From an uncultured Eubacterium sp. (GTDB lineage: Bacteria > Bacillota > Clostridia > Lachnospirales > Lachnospiraceae): a stretch of 34,857 bases of DNA. Of this stretch, positions 15,916 through 24,228 are shown one piece after another. A program made the translations under genes and the position numbers. The notes under the pieces are model-generated. The model was not told the origin of the DNA, ran no database searches, and saw nothing but the letters and a program-made list of their open reading frames with translations. Position 1 is the stretch's first letter, and the number at the start of each line of letters is the position of its first letter. The stretch is from assembly GCA_910589665.1 (NCBI GenBank), contig CAJUTR010000028.1, positions 1 to 34,857 on the forward strand, given 5' to 3'.

Positions 15916-16092
15916 ATGGTTGAAGGGATGACACTTGACGAATTTGAACAAGTGACATTTGATTATTATGTGAATTTGCAACGTATCAAAAAAGCAGAAA
16001 CGGGCAATAATGCAGAATTAGATTTTCAATTAAAAGTATATCAGAATAAACTTTCTTCTTTGGGTATTCCGTCCGAAGAATATGAAATGTAA
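15916..16092 (+). CDS. small hypothetical protein, 58 aa
   Basis: A short gene with a good promoter and a GAGGCGGTGAAAGG ribosome binding region. It encodes an acidic, helical, soluble 58-residue protein (MVEGMTLDEFEQVTFDYYVN and a Lys/Gln-rich second helix). The family is not recognised. Both the promoter and the clean start favour a real gene. It precedes the two-component operon, separated by a hairpin. Confidence 0.65.
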   Translation: MVEGMTLDEFEQVTFDYYVNLQRIKKAETGNNAELDFQLKVYQNKLSSLGIPSEEYEM

Positions 16093-16116
16093 TCAAAAAG
16101 AGTAATCACAAAAACG

Positions 16117-16160
16117 AAAGGTGCAAAGTTTTTATTGAATTATTATGGCTTTACACCTTT
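16117..16160 (+). terminator. inverted repeat between the 58-aa gene and the response regulator
   Basis: AAAGGTGCAAAG (16117-16128) pairs with CTTTACACCTTT (16149-16160) with one mismatch, across a T-rich 20-base loop. It lacks a long T run after the stem, so it might be a weak terminator or an operator. GGCTTTACAC in the right arm also occurs at the promoter near 15847-15857. Confidence 0.4.
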
Positions 16161-16190
16161 ATTAATGTTGGTGAGATGTATGAGGTATAT

Positions 16191-16853
16191 ATGAACAAAA
16201 ACAAAGTATTGATCGTAGAAGATGAAATCCCGATCGCGAAAATGATCAGCATGAACCTCTCCGTGGCAGGTTACGAAACCGTGATGTTCCACGATGGGAG
16301 CGAGGCCGCCGAAGCACTGGAAAACGAGCACGCCTACGACATCGCGCTCCTTGATGTGATGTTGCCCGGCATGGACGGCTTTGCCCTGCTCGATATCGTA
16401 TCCTCTTACGAAATCCCCGTCATCTTCCTGACTGCGAAAGACGATATCCAGTCGAAAATACAGGGACTACAGGGCGGAGCAGAAGATTATATCGTAAAGC
16501 CCTTTGAAATGCTGGAACTCATGGTCCGCATGGAAAAGGTGTTAGAGAGGGCGAAAAAACTCAGTGATGTCATCCGCTTTTTAGATGTGGAGATCAATTT
16601 TTTAGAACATACCGTGAGGAAAAATGGGAAGGAAGTTTTACTAAAACCAATGGAATATGAGCTGCTCTGCGTACTGGCGCGGAATCAGAATATCGCGATC
16701 TCGCGCGAAGAACTGCTCCGGCGTGTATGGGGCGTGGATTTTGTCGGGGAGACGAGAACGGTGGATGTGCACATCGGCCAGCTGCGTAAGAAACTTTCGC
16801 TGAATGACCATATAAAGACCGTTTCCAAGATCGGCTACCGGTTGGAACTGTAA
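16191..16853 (+). CDS. OmpR-family response regulator
   Basis: A 220-residue regulator. Receiver domain: Glu10/Asp11, phosphoacceptor Asp55 (LLDVMLPGMDG), Thr/Ala switch (FLTAKDD) and Lys in YIVKPFE. Winged-helix domain from about residue 125: LKPMEYELLCVLARN, SREELLRRVWG, TRTVDVHIGQLRKKL, and the KTVSKIGYRLEL end. ATG 16191 is preferred to an upstream ATG at 16176 because the receiver strand starts there. The last codons and stop fall inside the first unit of a 23-bp tandem repeat. The cognate kinase starts 94 bases on, and the pair heads the transporter/surface-protein block up to 25235. Confidence 0.93.
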   Translation: MNKNKVLIVEDEIPIAKMISMNLSVAGYETVMFHDGSEAAEALENEHAYDIALLDVMLPGMDGFALLDIVSSYEIPVIFLTAKDDIQSKIQGLQGGAEDYIVKPFEMLELMVRMEKVLERAKKLSDVIRFLDVEINFLEHTVRKNGKEVLLKPMEYELLCVLARNQNIAISREELLRRVWGVDFVGETRTVDVHIGQLRKKLSLNDHIKTVSKIGYRLEL

Positions 16854-16925
16854 AACCGGCGAAGTTGGAACTGTAAAACCGGCGAAGTTGGAACTGTAAA
16901 ACCGGCGAAGTTGGAACTGTAAAAC
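16841..16925 (+). repeat. 23-bp tandem repeat, about 3.7 copies
   Basis: The unit GTTGGAACTGTAAAACCGGC plus GAA is repeated at 16841, 16864, 16887 and, incompletely, 16910. Units are identical. The first unit contains the final Leu-Glu-Leu codons and the TAA of the response regulator, so the 3' end of that gene was the seed of the expansion. Because 23 is not a multiple of three, each copy shifts frame. The array fills most of the gap before the kinase gene and alters its distance from the regulator. Confidence 0.95.
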
Positions 16926-16947
16926 GAAAGGAACAGGGAGTGAAGTC

Positions 16948-18336
16948 ATGCGGTTAAAGACAAAGATCATACTGATCTGCTGTATCAGTACCCTTTTTTC
17001 CTCGATCGTGTGCAGCACCGCCGTCTATCTGCTCGTAAAAAGCAACTCCATCGATGCGGCGCAGGCGCAGAGTGTGCAAAACGCGCTGGCTGGATTTACC
17101 GAGCTGGAAAAGAAAATCACGGCGTTGAAAGACCGGACCGGCCGTGAGCCTGACTGGGAAGTGCTGCAATACTTTATGAAACAGCAAAAGGATGATATGC
17201 TCTTATGTTTTGTCCAGACGGCGGGGGGAGAGGATATAGAAGTTTACAATGAAACGGTTTTTGCGCAGGCCGATCTGGAGTCGCTGCCGTACCGCCCGCT
17301 GTCAGACCTGGCAGCAGAGGAGGCAGAACTGGCATGGGAAGGGCGGCATTTTTTTATATACCGGCAGGAGCAAGGAGTCTCGTACACGATATATAAGCTG
17401 GAGGATATTACGTATGTGTGGGAGCGTATGAGGATGCTTGGAATCGGACTTGTTATACTGACCTGTGTAGTCACGATGCTCGTATGCGCGCTTTTGTTCT
17501 TTATCATGAGCCGGGTGCTGCAGCCGCTGAAAGAACTAAATGCCGGTGCGAAGCTGATCGCGAGAGGACACTATGACGAGAGAATCCCTGTCTGGCGAAA
17601 AGATGAGATCGGAACGTTAAGCGATAATTTCAATCGTATGGCAGAAGCGGTGCAGTGCCGCATCCGGCAGCTCGAAGAGGCGGAATGGAAGCGGACGCTG
17701 TTTATGGGAAATCTGACACATGAGTTAAAAACGCCGATGACCGCGATATCCGGGTACGCAAAAACATTATTAACCGTAAAGCTGCCCGAGAGCGACAAAG
17801 AAGAGGCGCTTTCTTATATATACGAGGAAAGCTGTCGCCTGGAACGCCTTTCTAAAAAAATGATGAACTTACTTTTATTAGAAGAAAGCGAGAACATTGA
17901 GAGGCAGGAGGTGCCGGCCAGTGTGCTGTTTGCCCACGCCGCGGAGGCGTGCCGGCAGAGCCTTTGGGAGGATGGGATCCGGCTGGAGTGTCAGGAAGAC
18001 GGGCAGGTATTTGTGGCAGACGCGGATCTGTTTACGGAGGTTTTGATCAATCTCATTGATAATGCGAGAAAGGCTAGTAAAAGGGGAGACCGGATCCTTC
18101 TCTCGGCAGGGGAGCGGGTAATAGAAGTACAGGATTTTGGCACAGGCATCCCGAAGGACGAGCGGGAGAAGATCCTGGAGCCCTTTTATATGATCGACAA
18201 ATCGAGGAGCAGGAAAAGCGGCGGCGCGGGGCTCGGATTGGCGATCACGGCATTGATCCTGAAGCACCATGACTGTACGATCCGGATGGAGAGTGAACTG
18301 GGGCAGGGGACGCGTGTGATTTTACAATTTGTTTAA
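16948..18336 (+). CDS. sensor histidine kinase
   Basis: A 462-residue membrane kinase. Two membrane helices (about 7-30 and 163-187) bracket a ~130-residue extracellular sensor. A HAMP linker follows (188-245, with VLQPLKELNAGAKLIARGHY), then a dimerisation/phosphoacceptor domain with His258 (GNLTHELKTPMTAISGY) and an ATPase domain with N-box (EVLINLIDNARKAS), G1 (VQDFGTGIPKDE), F-box (LEPFYMIDKSRS) and G2 (GGAGLGLAI). Ribosome binding site AAAGGAACAGGGAG precedes ATG 16948. A terminator follows. The genes downstream make envelope sensing and control of the ABC/lipoprotein block the natural guess for its role. Confidence 0.94.
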   Translation: MRLKTKIILICCISTLFSSIVCSTAVYLLVKSNSIDAAQAQSVQNALAGFTELEKKITALKDRTGREPDWEVLQYFMKQQKDDMLLCFVQTAGGEDIEVYNETVFAQADLESLPYRPLSDLAAEEAELAWEGRHFFIYRQEQGVSYTIYKLEDITYVWERMRMLGIGLVILTCVVTMLVCALLFFIMSRVLQPLKELNAGAKLIARGHYDERIPVWRKDEIGTLSDNFNRMAEAVQCRIRQLEEAEWKRTLFMGNLTHELKTPMTAISGYAKTLLTVKLPESDKEEALSYIYEESCRLERLSKKMMNLLLLEESENIERQEVPASVLFAHAAEACRQSLWEDGIRLECQEDGQVFVADADLFTEVLINLIDNARKASKRGDRILLSAGERVIEVQDFGTGIPKDEREKILEPFYMIDKSRSRKSGGAGLGLAITALILKHHDCTIRMESELGQGTRVILQFV

Positions 18337-18360
18337 AAGACGATGAATACTTGCTGAAAG

Positions 18361-18402
18361 CGTTTGTGTTATGATCATATTAACATAAACGTTTTCTTTT
18401 TG
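18361..18402 (+). terminator. rho-independent terminator after the kinase gene
   Basis: CGTTTGTGTTA (18361-18371) pairs with TAACATAAACG (18381-18391) with one G-T wobble, followed by a T-rich tract (TTTTCTTTTTG). It separates the regulator/kinase pair from the lipoprotein and transporter genes, which may therefore have their own promoter, possibly controlled by the regulator. Confidence 0.8.
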
Positions 18403-18460
18403 TTTATGTGTGTAACTTTTTGAATCAGAGTGCCGTTCGCGCGGTGGAAGGGAGGACAAA

Positions 18461-20011
18461 ATGAGAAAAAGGCTGGCATGGATCATGGCAGGCACCCTCA
18501 TGGTGACGTTATCCGGTTGCGCGGGGAATCCGGAGGAGTCTGTCGTCAAAGAGAAGAATATGGATAAAATGTTACAGCAGGCACAGGCGACCGATTATGC
18601 GAATTTGTATGAAGAAGTAAAAGAAGAGATGAAACAGTATGAGTCATATCAGAAAAAGTTCAAAGATAAAAATCTGCATGTGACCGTAAATGTCGATGCG
18701 AAAGTAGAAGTACCGGGGGTCGATAAACTTTCGGTGTACCGCGTCAGGGCGAAAAAGATCAAACAGGAGTTTTTAGACCGCGTGAGAACGGCGCTCACAC
18801 CCGATACGGTCTATTATGAAGGTAATAAGCGCGACGCCCGGACAAAAGCGGTGATTGCGCAGGAGATCAATGAACATAAGGAGTGGATCCGCCAGGCGAA
18901 AAAGGAAGATCCAGAGCGGGTGGAAGAATATGAGCAGTCGCTGGCCGATCTGGAGAAGGAGTACAAGACGGCGCCGGCCAAAGTGGAACTAACGGATTAT
19001 CCGACCGACAATAAGATTAAAAATATCAAGGATCTGTACGAGAGCGACAAGGAAGACTCCTTTTACAGCTGGCTGTATGACCTGAATAAAAATGGCCAGA
19101 TGTTTTATGGCGTCAGCGACGGCAAAGACGGAAATTTCCATGCGCTGTTTATGCAGAATTCGGATGATTACGGAAACTGCCTGCGCTATGAAAGCGGTAA
19201 GAACGGGTATGTAGATCAACGTATATACAGTGCTTTTGTGGACAGTGACATTCCATCTATCGTACTAAAAGAAGAGGGAAAGGAACCGGACTTTTCAGAT
19301 AATGGAAAAGGCATTGAGATGGAGGGTGGTGCGAACGTTCAATGTGTGGATAACGAACCGCTCACATTGACGGAAGCGGACGCGGAACAAAAAGTAACTG
19401 TCCTGCTCAAACAATTAGGCCTGGAGGATTACCAATGTTATGACAAAGGCGTGTATGCGCAGCTCATAAAACAGGGAGACGACGGCAGCCAGCAGTACCG
19501 CAATATCTACCGTTTTTTATGCCTGAGAAAGCTGGATGATGTGTTTGTGAGCAACCTGGCGGGATATAAAATGACCGATGGATTTCAGGGCGGGCAGCAT
19601 GTAAAAAAGGTATGGGGAAATGAGGGGATCGCCGTGGCGGTCAACGACAGCGGGATCGTAGGGTTTCATTATCTTTCGCCGCTATCCGTCGATGAAACGG
19701 TAGTCGAAATGAGCCGTGTCAAGCCGTTTCGTGAAATCAAGGATACCTTTGAGAAAATGGTGGTGATTGAAAACGCGCCGGATTCGACAGAAAGTGAGGG
19801 GGAACCCCAGGATGTGTCTGTCCAGGTGACAAATGTCAGGCTGATCTATACGAGAATCAGTGAAAAGGACAGTTTCGATACGGGACTTGTCGTGCCGGTA
19901 TGGAATTTTGAGGGGACGGTAACGGACGAATACGGGACCCAGAATAAAGGCACGGTACTGTCTATCAATGCGATTGATGGATCTGTCATCAATCAGGAAT
20001 TGGGATATTAG
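18461..20011 (+). CDS. DUF6034-like lipoprotein
   Basis: A 516-residue lipoprotein: signal peptide with lipobox LSGC (Cys20), then a charged, partly coiled-coil region (residues 28-190) and a beta-rich C-terminal half. The C-terminal half contains EADAEQKVTVLLKQLG, NIYRFLCLRKLDDVFV and a VPVWNFEGTVTDEYG motif like the end of YycI/DUF6034-type domains. It is anchored to the outer face of the membrane. Ribosome binding site GGGAGG lies before ATG 18461. Only ten bases separate it from the first permease, so it belongs with the transporter. It may be a substrate receptor or a sensor partner of the upstream kinase; this is inference. The family name is from memory. Confidence 0.75.
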   Translation: MRKRLAWIMAGTLMVTLSGCAGNPEESVVKEKNMDKMLQQAQATDYANLYEEVKEEMKQYESYQKKFKDKNLHVTVNVDAKVEVPGVDKLSVYRVRAKKIKQEFLDRVRTALTPDTVYYEGNKRDARTKAVIAQEINEHKEWIRQAKKEDPERVEEYEQSLADLEKEYKTAPAKVELTDYPTDNKIKNIKDLYESDKEDSFYSWLYDLNKNGQMFYGVSDGKDGNFHALFMQNSDDYGNCLRYESGKNGYVDQRIYSAFVDSDIPSIVLKEEGKEPDFSDNGKGIEMEGGANVQCVDNEPLTLTEADAEQKVTVLLKQLGLEDYQCYDKGVYAQLIKQGDDGSQQYRNIYRFLCLRKLDDVFVSNLAGYKMTDGFQGGQHVKKVWGNEGIAVAVNDSGIVGFHYLSPLSVDETVVEMSRVKPFREIKDTFEKMVVIENAPDSTESEGEPQDVSVQVTNVRLIYTRISEKDSFDTGLVVPVWNFEGTVTDEYGTQNKGTVLSINAIDGSVINQELGY

Positions 20012-20021
20012 GTAGGATGCT

Positions 20022-20648
20022 ATGAATAGTTTTGAGACAGATTTAAAGCGGGCGCTGTGCAGTGTGAACTTTGCCGTAGGATTTTTACTCGAGTGCGCGA
20101 TACTCTGGCAGGGCGGCGTGGAATCCGACCTGTTTCAGATGAGTGTGCCGGTGCTCGCGTCCGTTCCGTATTCCACGGCCTGGATCCGCGAATACGAACA
20201 TGGTTTTATCAAGGAATATCTGCCGCGGTGTGGGAGGACTTCCTATATAATGGGGAAGTTTCTCGCCTGTGGCATCAGCGGGGGGCTCCTGCTCGCCGCC
20301 GCCGTGTTTGTGTGCCAGAGATTTGGAGAGGGGGAGGATGCGGCGGGTAACTTCGTTCTCTTTTTCTTCTCGGGTATGTTCTGGGCCGTCGTGTCAGCGG
20401 CGCTCGCGGCCGCGGCAAATAGCACATATGTGGCGTATGGCGGCGCGTTTGTCCTCTATTATATGCTCATTATCTTATATGAGCGGTATTTTCCGACTCT
20501 GTACTGCCTGTATCCCGTCGAGTGGTATGCGCCCGAGCATACGTGGGTATTTGGCGATACCGGCATCCTGTTGATGATCGGGGGAATGACGTTACTGACC
20601 GGCATCCTGTATTATGAAATCCTGAGGAGGTGTATGGAACGTGTGTAA
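20022..20648 (+). CDS. ABC-2-like permease subunit, 208 aa
   Basis: A small integral membrane protein with about six hydrophobic segments (for example NFAVGFLLECAILW, GGLLLAAAVFVCQRF, FVLYYMLIILYERYF, ILLMIGGMTLLTGILYYEIL). A cytoplasmic-side motif EYEHGFIKEYLPRCGRTSYI in the first third resembles the coupling segment of ABC-2 permeases. It is shorter than usual. Its last codons overlap the second permease gene by eight bases and the ATPase gene follows, so it is most likely one half of a heterodimeric permease. Confidence 0.75.
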   Translation: MNSFETDLKRALCSVNFAVGFLLECAILWQGGVESDLFQMSVPVLASVPYSTAWIREYEHGFIKEYLPRCGRTSYIMGKFLACGISGGLLLAAAVFVCQRFGEGEDAAGNFVLFFFSGMFWAVVSAALAAAANSTYVAYGGAFVLYYMLIILYERYFPTLYCLYPVEWYAPEHTWVFGDTGILLMIGGMTLLTGILYYEILRRCMERV

Positions 20649-21531
20649 GACCAGGCAGATCTTATATATCGCCCGGGGGAATTTTCGAAAGTGGCACAAA
20701 AATCCCCGGATCATCCTGTGCTTCCTGCTCGCCTTTATCTTTTGTTTTCTCCTTTCCGATAGAGTTATGCAGTTTGCGCAGTCCCGCGGCACGTATCTTC
20801 AAGGGGTGGAGTCGTTCCTTTGGACGTTTGGGGATGCGCAGTCGGTTCTGGCTATTTCGATCCTTCTGCTGCTCCTTTTTTCGGATATGCCAAATCTTTC
20901 AAACGAAGTTCCGTACTTTATGGTGAGGACGGACCGGGTCGTGTGGATGCTCGGACAGATTTTATATTTGATCTCGGCGGTGTTTTTCTTTATGCTGTTC
21001 ATTCTCGCGGCGATGGTATTTTTGTCGGCGGAACGGGCCTATCCGGCAAATATGTGGAGTGATACCGCGGCGGTGCTGGGATATTCTGGTATCGGGGAGA
21101 CGCTGGCAGTGCCGGCTTTTGTAAAAGTGATGGAGTTGACGACTCCGTATGTGTGCTCCCTGCATATCTTTTTTTTGATGACTGGCTATGCGGTTTCGAT
21201 GGCGGGCGTCATTTTATTTCTCAATCTATGTAAACGGAATGGGGGCATGATCGGCGGCGTGTGTTTCAGTGCGTTTGGTGTTTTGATGAATCCGGACCTG
21301 GTGGCGGGATGGTTCGGGATTTCGACGGAGAAAATGCGCATCGCTAATATTATAAGCGGATGGATTTCCCCGCTGAATCATGCGACATATTATATGCACA
21401 GTTTTGGGTATGACAATTTGCCGAAACTTTGGCAGTCATATGTATTTTTTCTTGTGTTGGGTGCGGTTCTGTTTGCGGCATCTCTCGTGAAAATAAGAAA
21501 TTATCCATTTTCGTTTTCAGGAACAGTGTGA
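20641..21531 (+). CDS. ABC-2-like permease subunit, 296 aa
   Basis: A polytopic membrane protein with about six helices. It starts with GTG 20641, the only start that fits ribosome binding site AGGAGG ten bases upstream, and overlaps the end of the preceding permease. After an N-terminal amphipathic stretch (ILYIARGNFRKWHKNPRII) comes the first helix, then a large central loop and helices such as AISILLLLLFSD, ISAVFFFMLFILAAMVFL and LVLGAVLFAASLV. The stop codon lies within the left arm of the structured element at 21526. It is the probable second half of the exporter together with the ATPase at 21659. Confidence 0.78.
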   Translation: MCKTRQILYIARGNFRKWHKNPRIILCFLLAFIFCFLLSDRVMQFAQSRGTYLQGVESFLWTFGDAQSVLAISILLLLLFSDMPNLSNEVPYFMVRTDRVVWMLGQILYLISAVFFFMLFILAAMVFLSAERAYPANMWSDTAAVLGYSGIGETLAVPAFVKVMELTTPYVCSLHIFFLMTGYAVSMAGVILFLNLCKRNGGMIGGVCFSAFGVLMNPDLVAGWFGISTEKMRIANIISGWISPLNHATYYMHSFGYDNLPKLWQSYVFFLVLGAVLFAASLVKIRNYPFSFSGTV

Positions 21532-21600
21532 ATAGAACTACTAAGCTTTCAAAAAACGAAAGCTAAGAAGTTCTACGGCGGCAGAGCCGCCTATTCACAC
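21526..21600 (+). other. nested inverted repeats forming a possible three-way-junction RNA
   Basis: GTGTGAATAG (21526-21535) pairs perfectly with CTATTCACAC (21591-21600). Inside lie two further hairpins: AGAACTACTAAGCTTTC (21534-21550) with GAAAGCTAAGAAGTTCT (21558-21574; two mismatches, seven-base loop) and GGCGGC (21577-21582) with GCCGCC (21586-21591; three-base loop). It sits between two genes of one presumptive operon and directly precedes another hairpin. It could be a processing or stabilising RNA, a regulatory leader of the ATPase gene, or a small palindromic mobile element (REP/MITE-like). No transposase ends are recognised. Confidence 0.7.
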
Positions 21601-21604
21601 CGGA

Positions 21605-21635
21605 AGAACGCAAAAACAGCGTTCTTTATAAAAAT
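21605..21635 (+). terminator. hairpin before the ATPase gene
   Basis: AGAACGC (21605-21611) pairs with GCGTTCT (21619-21625) around a seven-base A-rich loop and is followed by TTTATAAAAA. It could terminate or attenuate reading into the ATPase gene, giving more permease than ATPase message, or process the transcript. The T run is short, so strength is uncertain. Confidence 0.55.
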
Positions 21636-21658
21636 GTTTGCTTGAAAGGATGAACATC

Positions 21659-22312
21659 ATGAAAGAAGTAAATGGAGCAGATGGAGTGGAAGTCCGGCAT
21701 GTTTACAAATCGTTTGGCAGGGAGCGTGTGCTTATTGATGTAAACCTCTCGATCCTGCCGGGGAGCATCCACGGGGTGGTGGGAAATAATGGGAGCGGAA
21801 AGACGGTGCTGATGAAATGTATCTGTGGTTTTATGAAATGTGACCGGGGCGTGATCCTCGTGAATGGAAGGCAGGTCGGAAAGGAAGTAGATTTTCCTGA
21901 CAATCTCGGCGTGATCATTGAAACACCGGGGTTTATCCCAAATCTGTCGGGGTATAAAAATCTAAAAATATTAGCTGCATTGAAAGGAAGGATCGGGAAG
22001 CAGACGATCCGTGAAACGATGCGGAAGGTGGGACTTGATCCCGACATGAAAAAACCGGTGGCGAAATATTCGCTCGGTATGCGGCAGCGGCTTGGTATCG
22101 CGCAGGCCATTATGGAAGATCCGAGCGTGCTCATATTAGATGAACCGTTTAACGGGTTGGACCGGTATGGCGTCGCAGAGATCCGGGATCTGCTCAGGGG
22201 ACTGAAAGAGGCTGGTAAATCCATTTTACTGGCGAGCCATAATGCGCAGGATATCGAAGTGCTATGTGACGATGTGATGGATTTGATGTTAGAAAGGAAT
22301 GAGGGAACATGA
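21659..22312 (+). CDS. ABC transporter ATP-binding protein
   Basis: A 217-residue ATPase of the ABC-2/export type. A-loop HVYKSFGRERVL, Walker A GNNGSGKT (residues 42-49), Q-loop region GVIIETPGFIPNLSG, signature YSLGMRQRLGIAQAI, Walker B VLILDEPFNGLD and H-loop LLASHN. It is short at the C-terminus. ATG 21659 is chosen because AAAGGA lies eight bases upstream; the frame is open back to 21638. Its stop overlaps the next ATG (ATGA). It powers the permease pair at 20022 and 20641. Confidence 0.93.
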   Translation: MKEVNGADGVEVRHVYKSFGRERVLIDVNLSILPGSIHGVVGNNGSGKTVLMKCICGFMKCDRGVILVNGRQVGKEVDFPDNLGVIIETPGFIPNLSGYKNLKILAALKGRIGKQTIRETMRKVGLDPDMKKPVAKYSLGMRQRLGIAQAIMEDPSVLILDEPFNGLDRYGVAEIRDLLRGLKEAGKSILLASHNAQDIEVLCDDVMDLMLERNEGT

Positions 22313-24228
22313 ACCGATTCAGGTGGAGAAAAACGATAGCGGCTGTGTGCCTGATCTGCTGTTTTGTCATCGGCGCGGGCGCGGGGGCGCAGCAGGACAA
22401 GGCAGATCAGACAGTACAGGATGATGTGGACAGCGCAGGAAAGATGCTTACAGCACAGGGAAGTTCCGATACGGGAGTGGGGGTACTAACCATAGATAAC
22501 CAGCATGTATATGAAGGAATGGACGCTTCGTATGGCGGAGGATATGTGCCGAAAATAGAAAAAGATAAGGTGGTGCTCGTCCTTCCCTTAATGTCGAAAC
22601 AAAAACTGGCCCATGAGCAGATCACCGTTTCTGTTTCGTTTGGCGGCGCGGAGAGTGAGCCGTTTGTCTATAAAAATTATGAGATGGCAGTTCCATTCGG
22701 CTATCACAAGACGGCGGGAAGATCTGAAACAACAGGCTGTTATCTCGTTTCTTTTGCGCTCCAGTTAAAAAAGGAACGCGTCAATGGCAGCTATCCCGTG
22801 ACGTTGTCCATCCGCGCGGAAGGTGAGACGGGAGATGAGATCCGTCAGGATTTTACGGTGTATGTGACAGTTACGGATGGAATGGCAGCAGATCGCGGCG
22901 GAATGCAGGGATCGACGGAGGGAGGAAGTGAAACTGGATTTGCCATTGACAGCAAAAACGTGTATCCGGGCATGGGTAAATCCTATGCCAAAGGTTATGT
23001 TCCGAAAGTAGAGCGAGATGAGGCGGTATTGGTGCTGCCGCTACTGCCGAAGCGGAAACTGTCCAAGAACCGCTTGACGGTGGCACTTACGTTGGGAGAA
23101 GCGGAAAACCTACCACTTGTGCGGAAGAACTATGAAAAAGAGATATCAAGCAATCAACACAAAGTAAATGGCACAAAGAGAAAAAAGAGCTGCTATCTTG
23201 CGGTATTTCACTTGAAGTTAAAGAGAAACCGCTTCAATGGAAGTTATCCGGTCACGCTGTCCGTCCGCGCGCAGGATGAGGCGGGAAACAGCATACAGCA
23301 GGATTTTACCGTGTATGTGACGATTATCGATGGCAAAGAAGCGGCGGCGGAGGGGGCGCAGGGGGGTGGGCAGGAGGAAGTGCCGCAGTTTGCGCCCAAA
23401 GTCATGATCGATTCGTATAAGTTTTCGAAAAAAACGATCCTGTGCGGGGAAAAAGTGACGGCGAAGATGACGCTGCACAATACGAGCAGTTCCGAACCTA
23501 TAAAAAACATGCTCGTCTCCGTCGCTCCGGGTGAGAATGTGGAACTGCTCGGTAAATCAGCCAGCCGCTACGTGGAGCAGCTAGGAGCCGGCGAAACCGT
23601 TACGCTGTCATTTGATTTCCGGGTCAGCGCGGCGGCGCCCCGCGGTCAGTATAACATGGATGTCACGATGGATTATGCGGATAAAAAGGCAAATCCGTAT
23701 ACGGTGCAGGGAGTAATGAAAGTTTCGGCAGAGCAGCCGGTGCAGATTGAGATCGCGCCCGTTTCCGTACCGGACAAAATACAGGTGGGGGAAACCGTAG
23801 AACTGCAGGCACAGGCGATGAATCTGGGGAAAGGAAAGATTTATAATGTGCGGGCGGTGCTGGAAGCGGATGGACTGACGCCTTCCGGCACGTCATTCAT
23901 CGGGGATATGGAACCGGGAACATCGATGGCGGGCAGCATGGAACTGACGGCGGACGGCCTTTCCGGCGATTCTCTGTATGGCACGGCGCAGGGGAAGATC
24001 ACGTTTTTGTATGAAGATGAGGCAGGAAATGAAATGACGCAGGAGCAGCCGTTTGAGACGTCGATCTTATCGCCGCTTGGTGAGGAGAACAGCGGGGAAA
24101 GCGTAGACGATACGAAACAGTGGTGGGTGGTCATGGTGGTTATCGTTGTATTGTTCGTTCAATCGGCCGTTATCTTTATTATGAGAAGGGCTAAGAATGC
24201 GCCGGCGAAAGAGGGAGAGGGTGCGTGA
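22309..24228 (+). CDS. membrane-anchored surface protein with a duplicated domain and CARDB-like region
   Basis: A 639-residue exported protein. Residues 9-27 form a signal peptide (AAVCLICCFVIGAGAGA). Two homologous domains of about 130 residues follow (61-190 and 211-341): each begins with a Val-Tyr-x-Gly-Met motif (VYEGMDASYGGGYVPK, VYPGMGKSYAKGYVPK), passes VVLVLPL or AVLVLPL and ends in QDFTVYVT. Residues about 365-600 resemble CARDB/COG1361-type beta-sandwich domains (VTAKMTLHNTSSSEPIKNM, GETVELQAQAMNLGKGKIYN). A single membrane helix (608-629) and a short basic tail close it. There is no sortase motif. It is translationally coupled to the ATPase and the next gene. A role as an extracellular partner of the transporter is inference. 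Confidence 0.8.
   Translation: MNRFRWRKTIAAVCLICCFVIGAGAGAQQDKADQTVQDDVDSAGKMLTAQGSSDTGVGVLTIDNQHVYEGMDASYGGGYVPKIEKDKVVLVLPLMSKQKLAHEQITVSVSFGGAESEPFVYKNYEMAVPFGYHKTAGRSETTGCYLVSFALQLKKERVNGSYPVTLSIRAEGETGDEIRQDFTVYVTVTDGMAADRGGMQGSTEGGSETGFAIDSKNVYPGMGKSYAKGYVPKVERDEAVLVLPLLPKRKLSKNRLTVALTLGEAENLPLVRKNYEKEISSNQHKVNGTKRKKSCYLAVFHLKLKRNRFNGSYPVTLSVRAQDEAGNSIQQDFTVYVTIIDGKEAAAEGAQGGGQEEVPQFAPKVMIDSYKFSKKTILCGEKVTAKMTLHNTSSSEPIKNMLVSVAPGENVELLGKSASRYVEQLGAGETVTLSFDFRVSAAAPRGQYNMDVTMDYADKKANPYTVQGVMKVSAEQPVQIEIAPVSVPDKIQVGETVELQAQAMNLGKGKIYNVRAVLEADGLTPSGTSFIGDMEPGTSMAGSMELTADGLSGDSLYGTAQGKITFLYEDEAGNEMTQEQPFETSILSPLGEENSGESVDDTKQWWVVMVVIVVLFVQSAVIFIMRRAKNAPAKEGEGA

Noticed and set aside
16841..16925. 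Tandem repeat as a CRISPR array
   Set aside because: Units are directly adjacent without spacers and are identical throughout; there are no cas genes.
16191..18336. VanRS pair for the vanG cluster
   Set aside because: It is 11 kb from vanG, and its operon context is the lipoprotein/ABC block. OmpR-type pairs are too general to assign on sequence alone.
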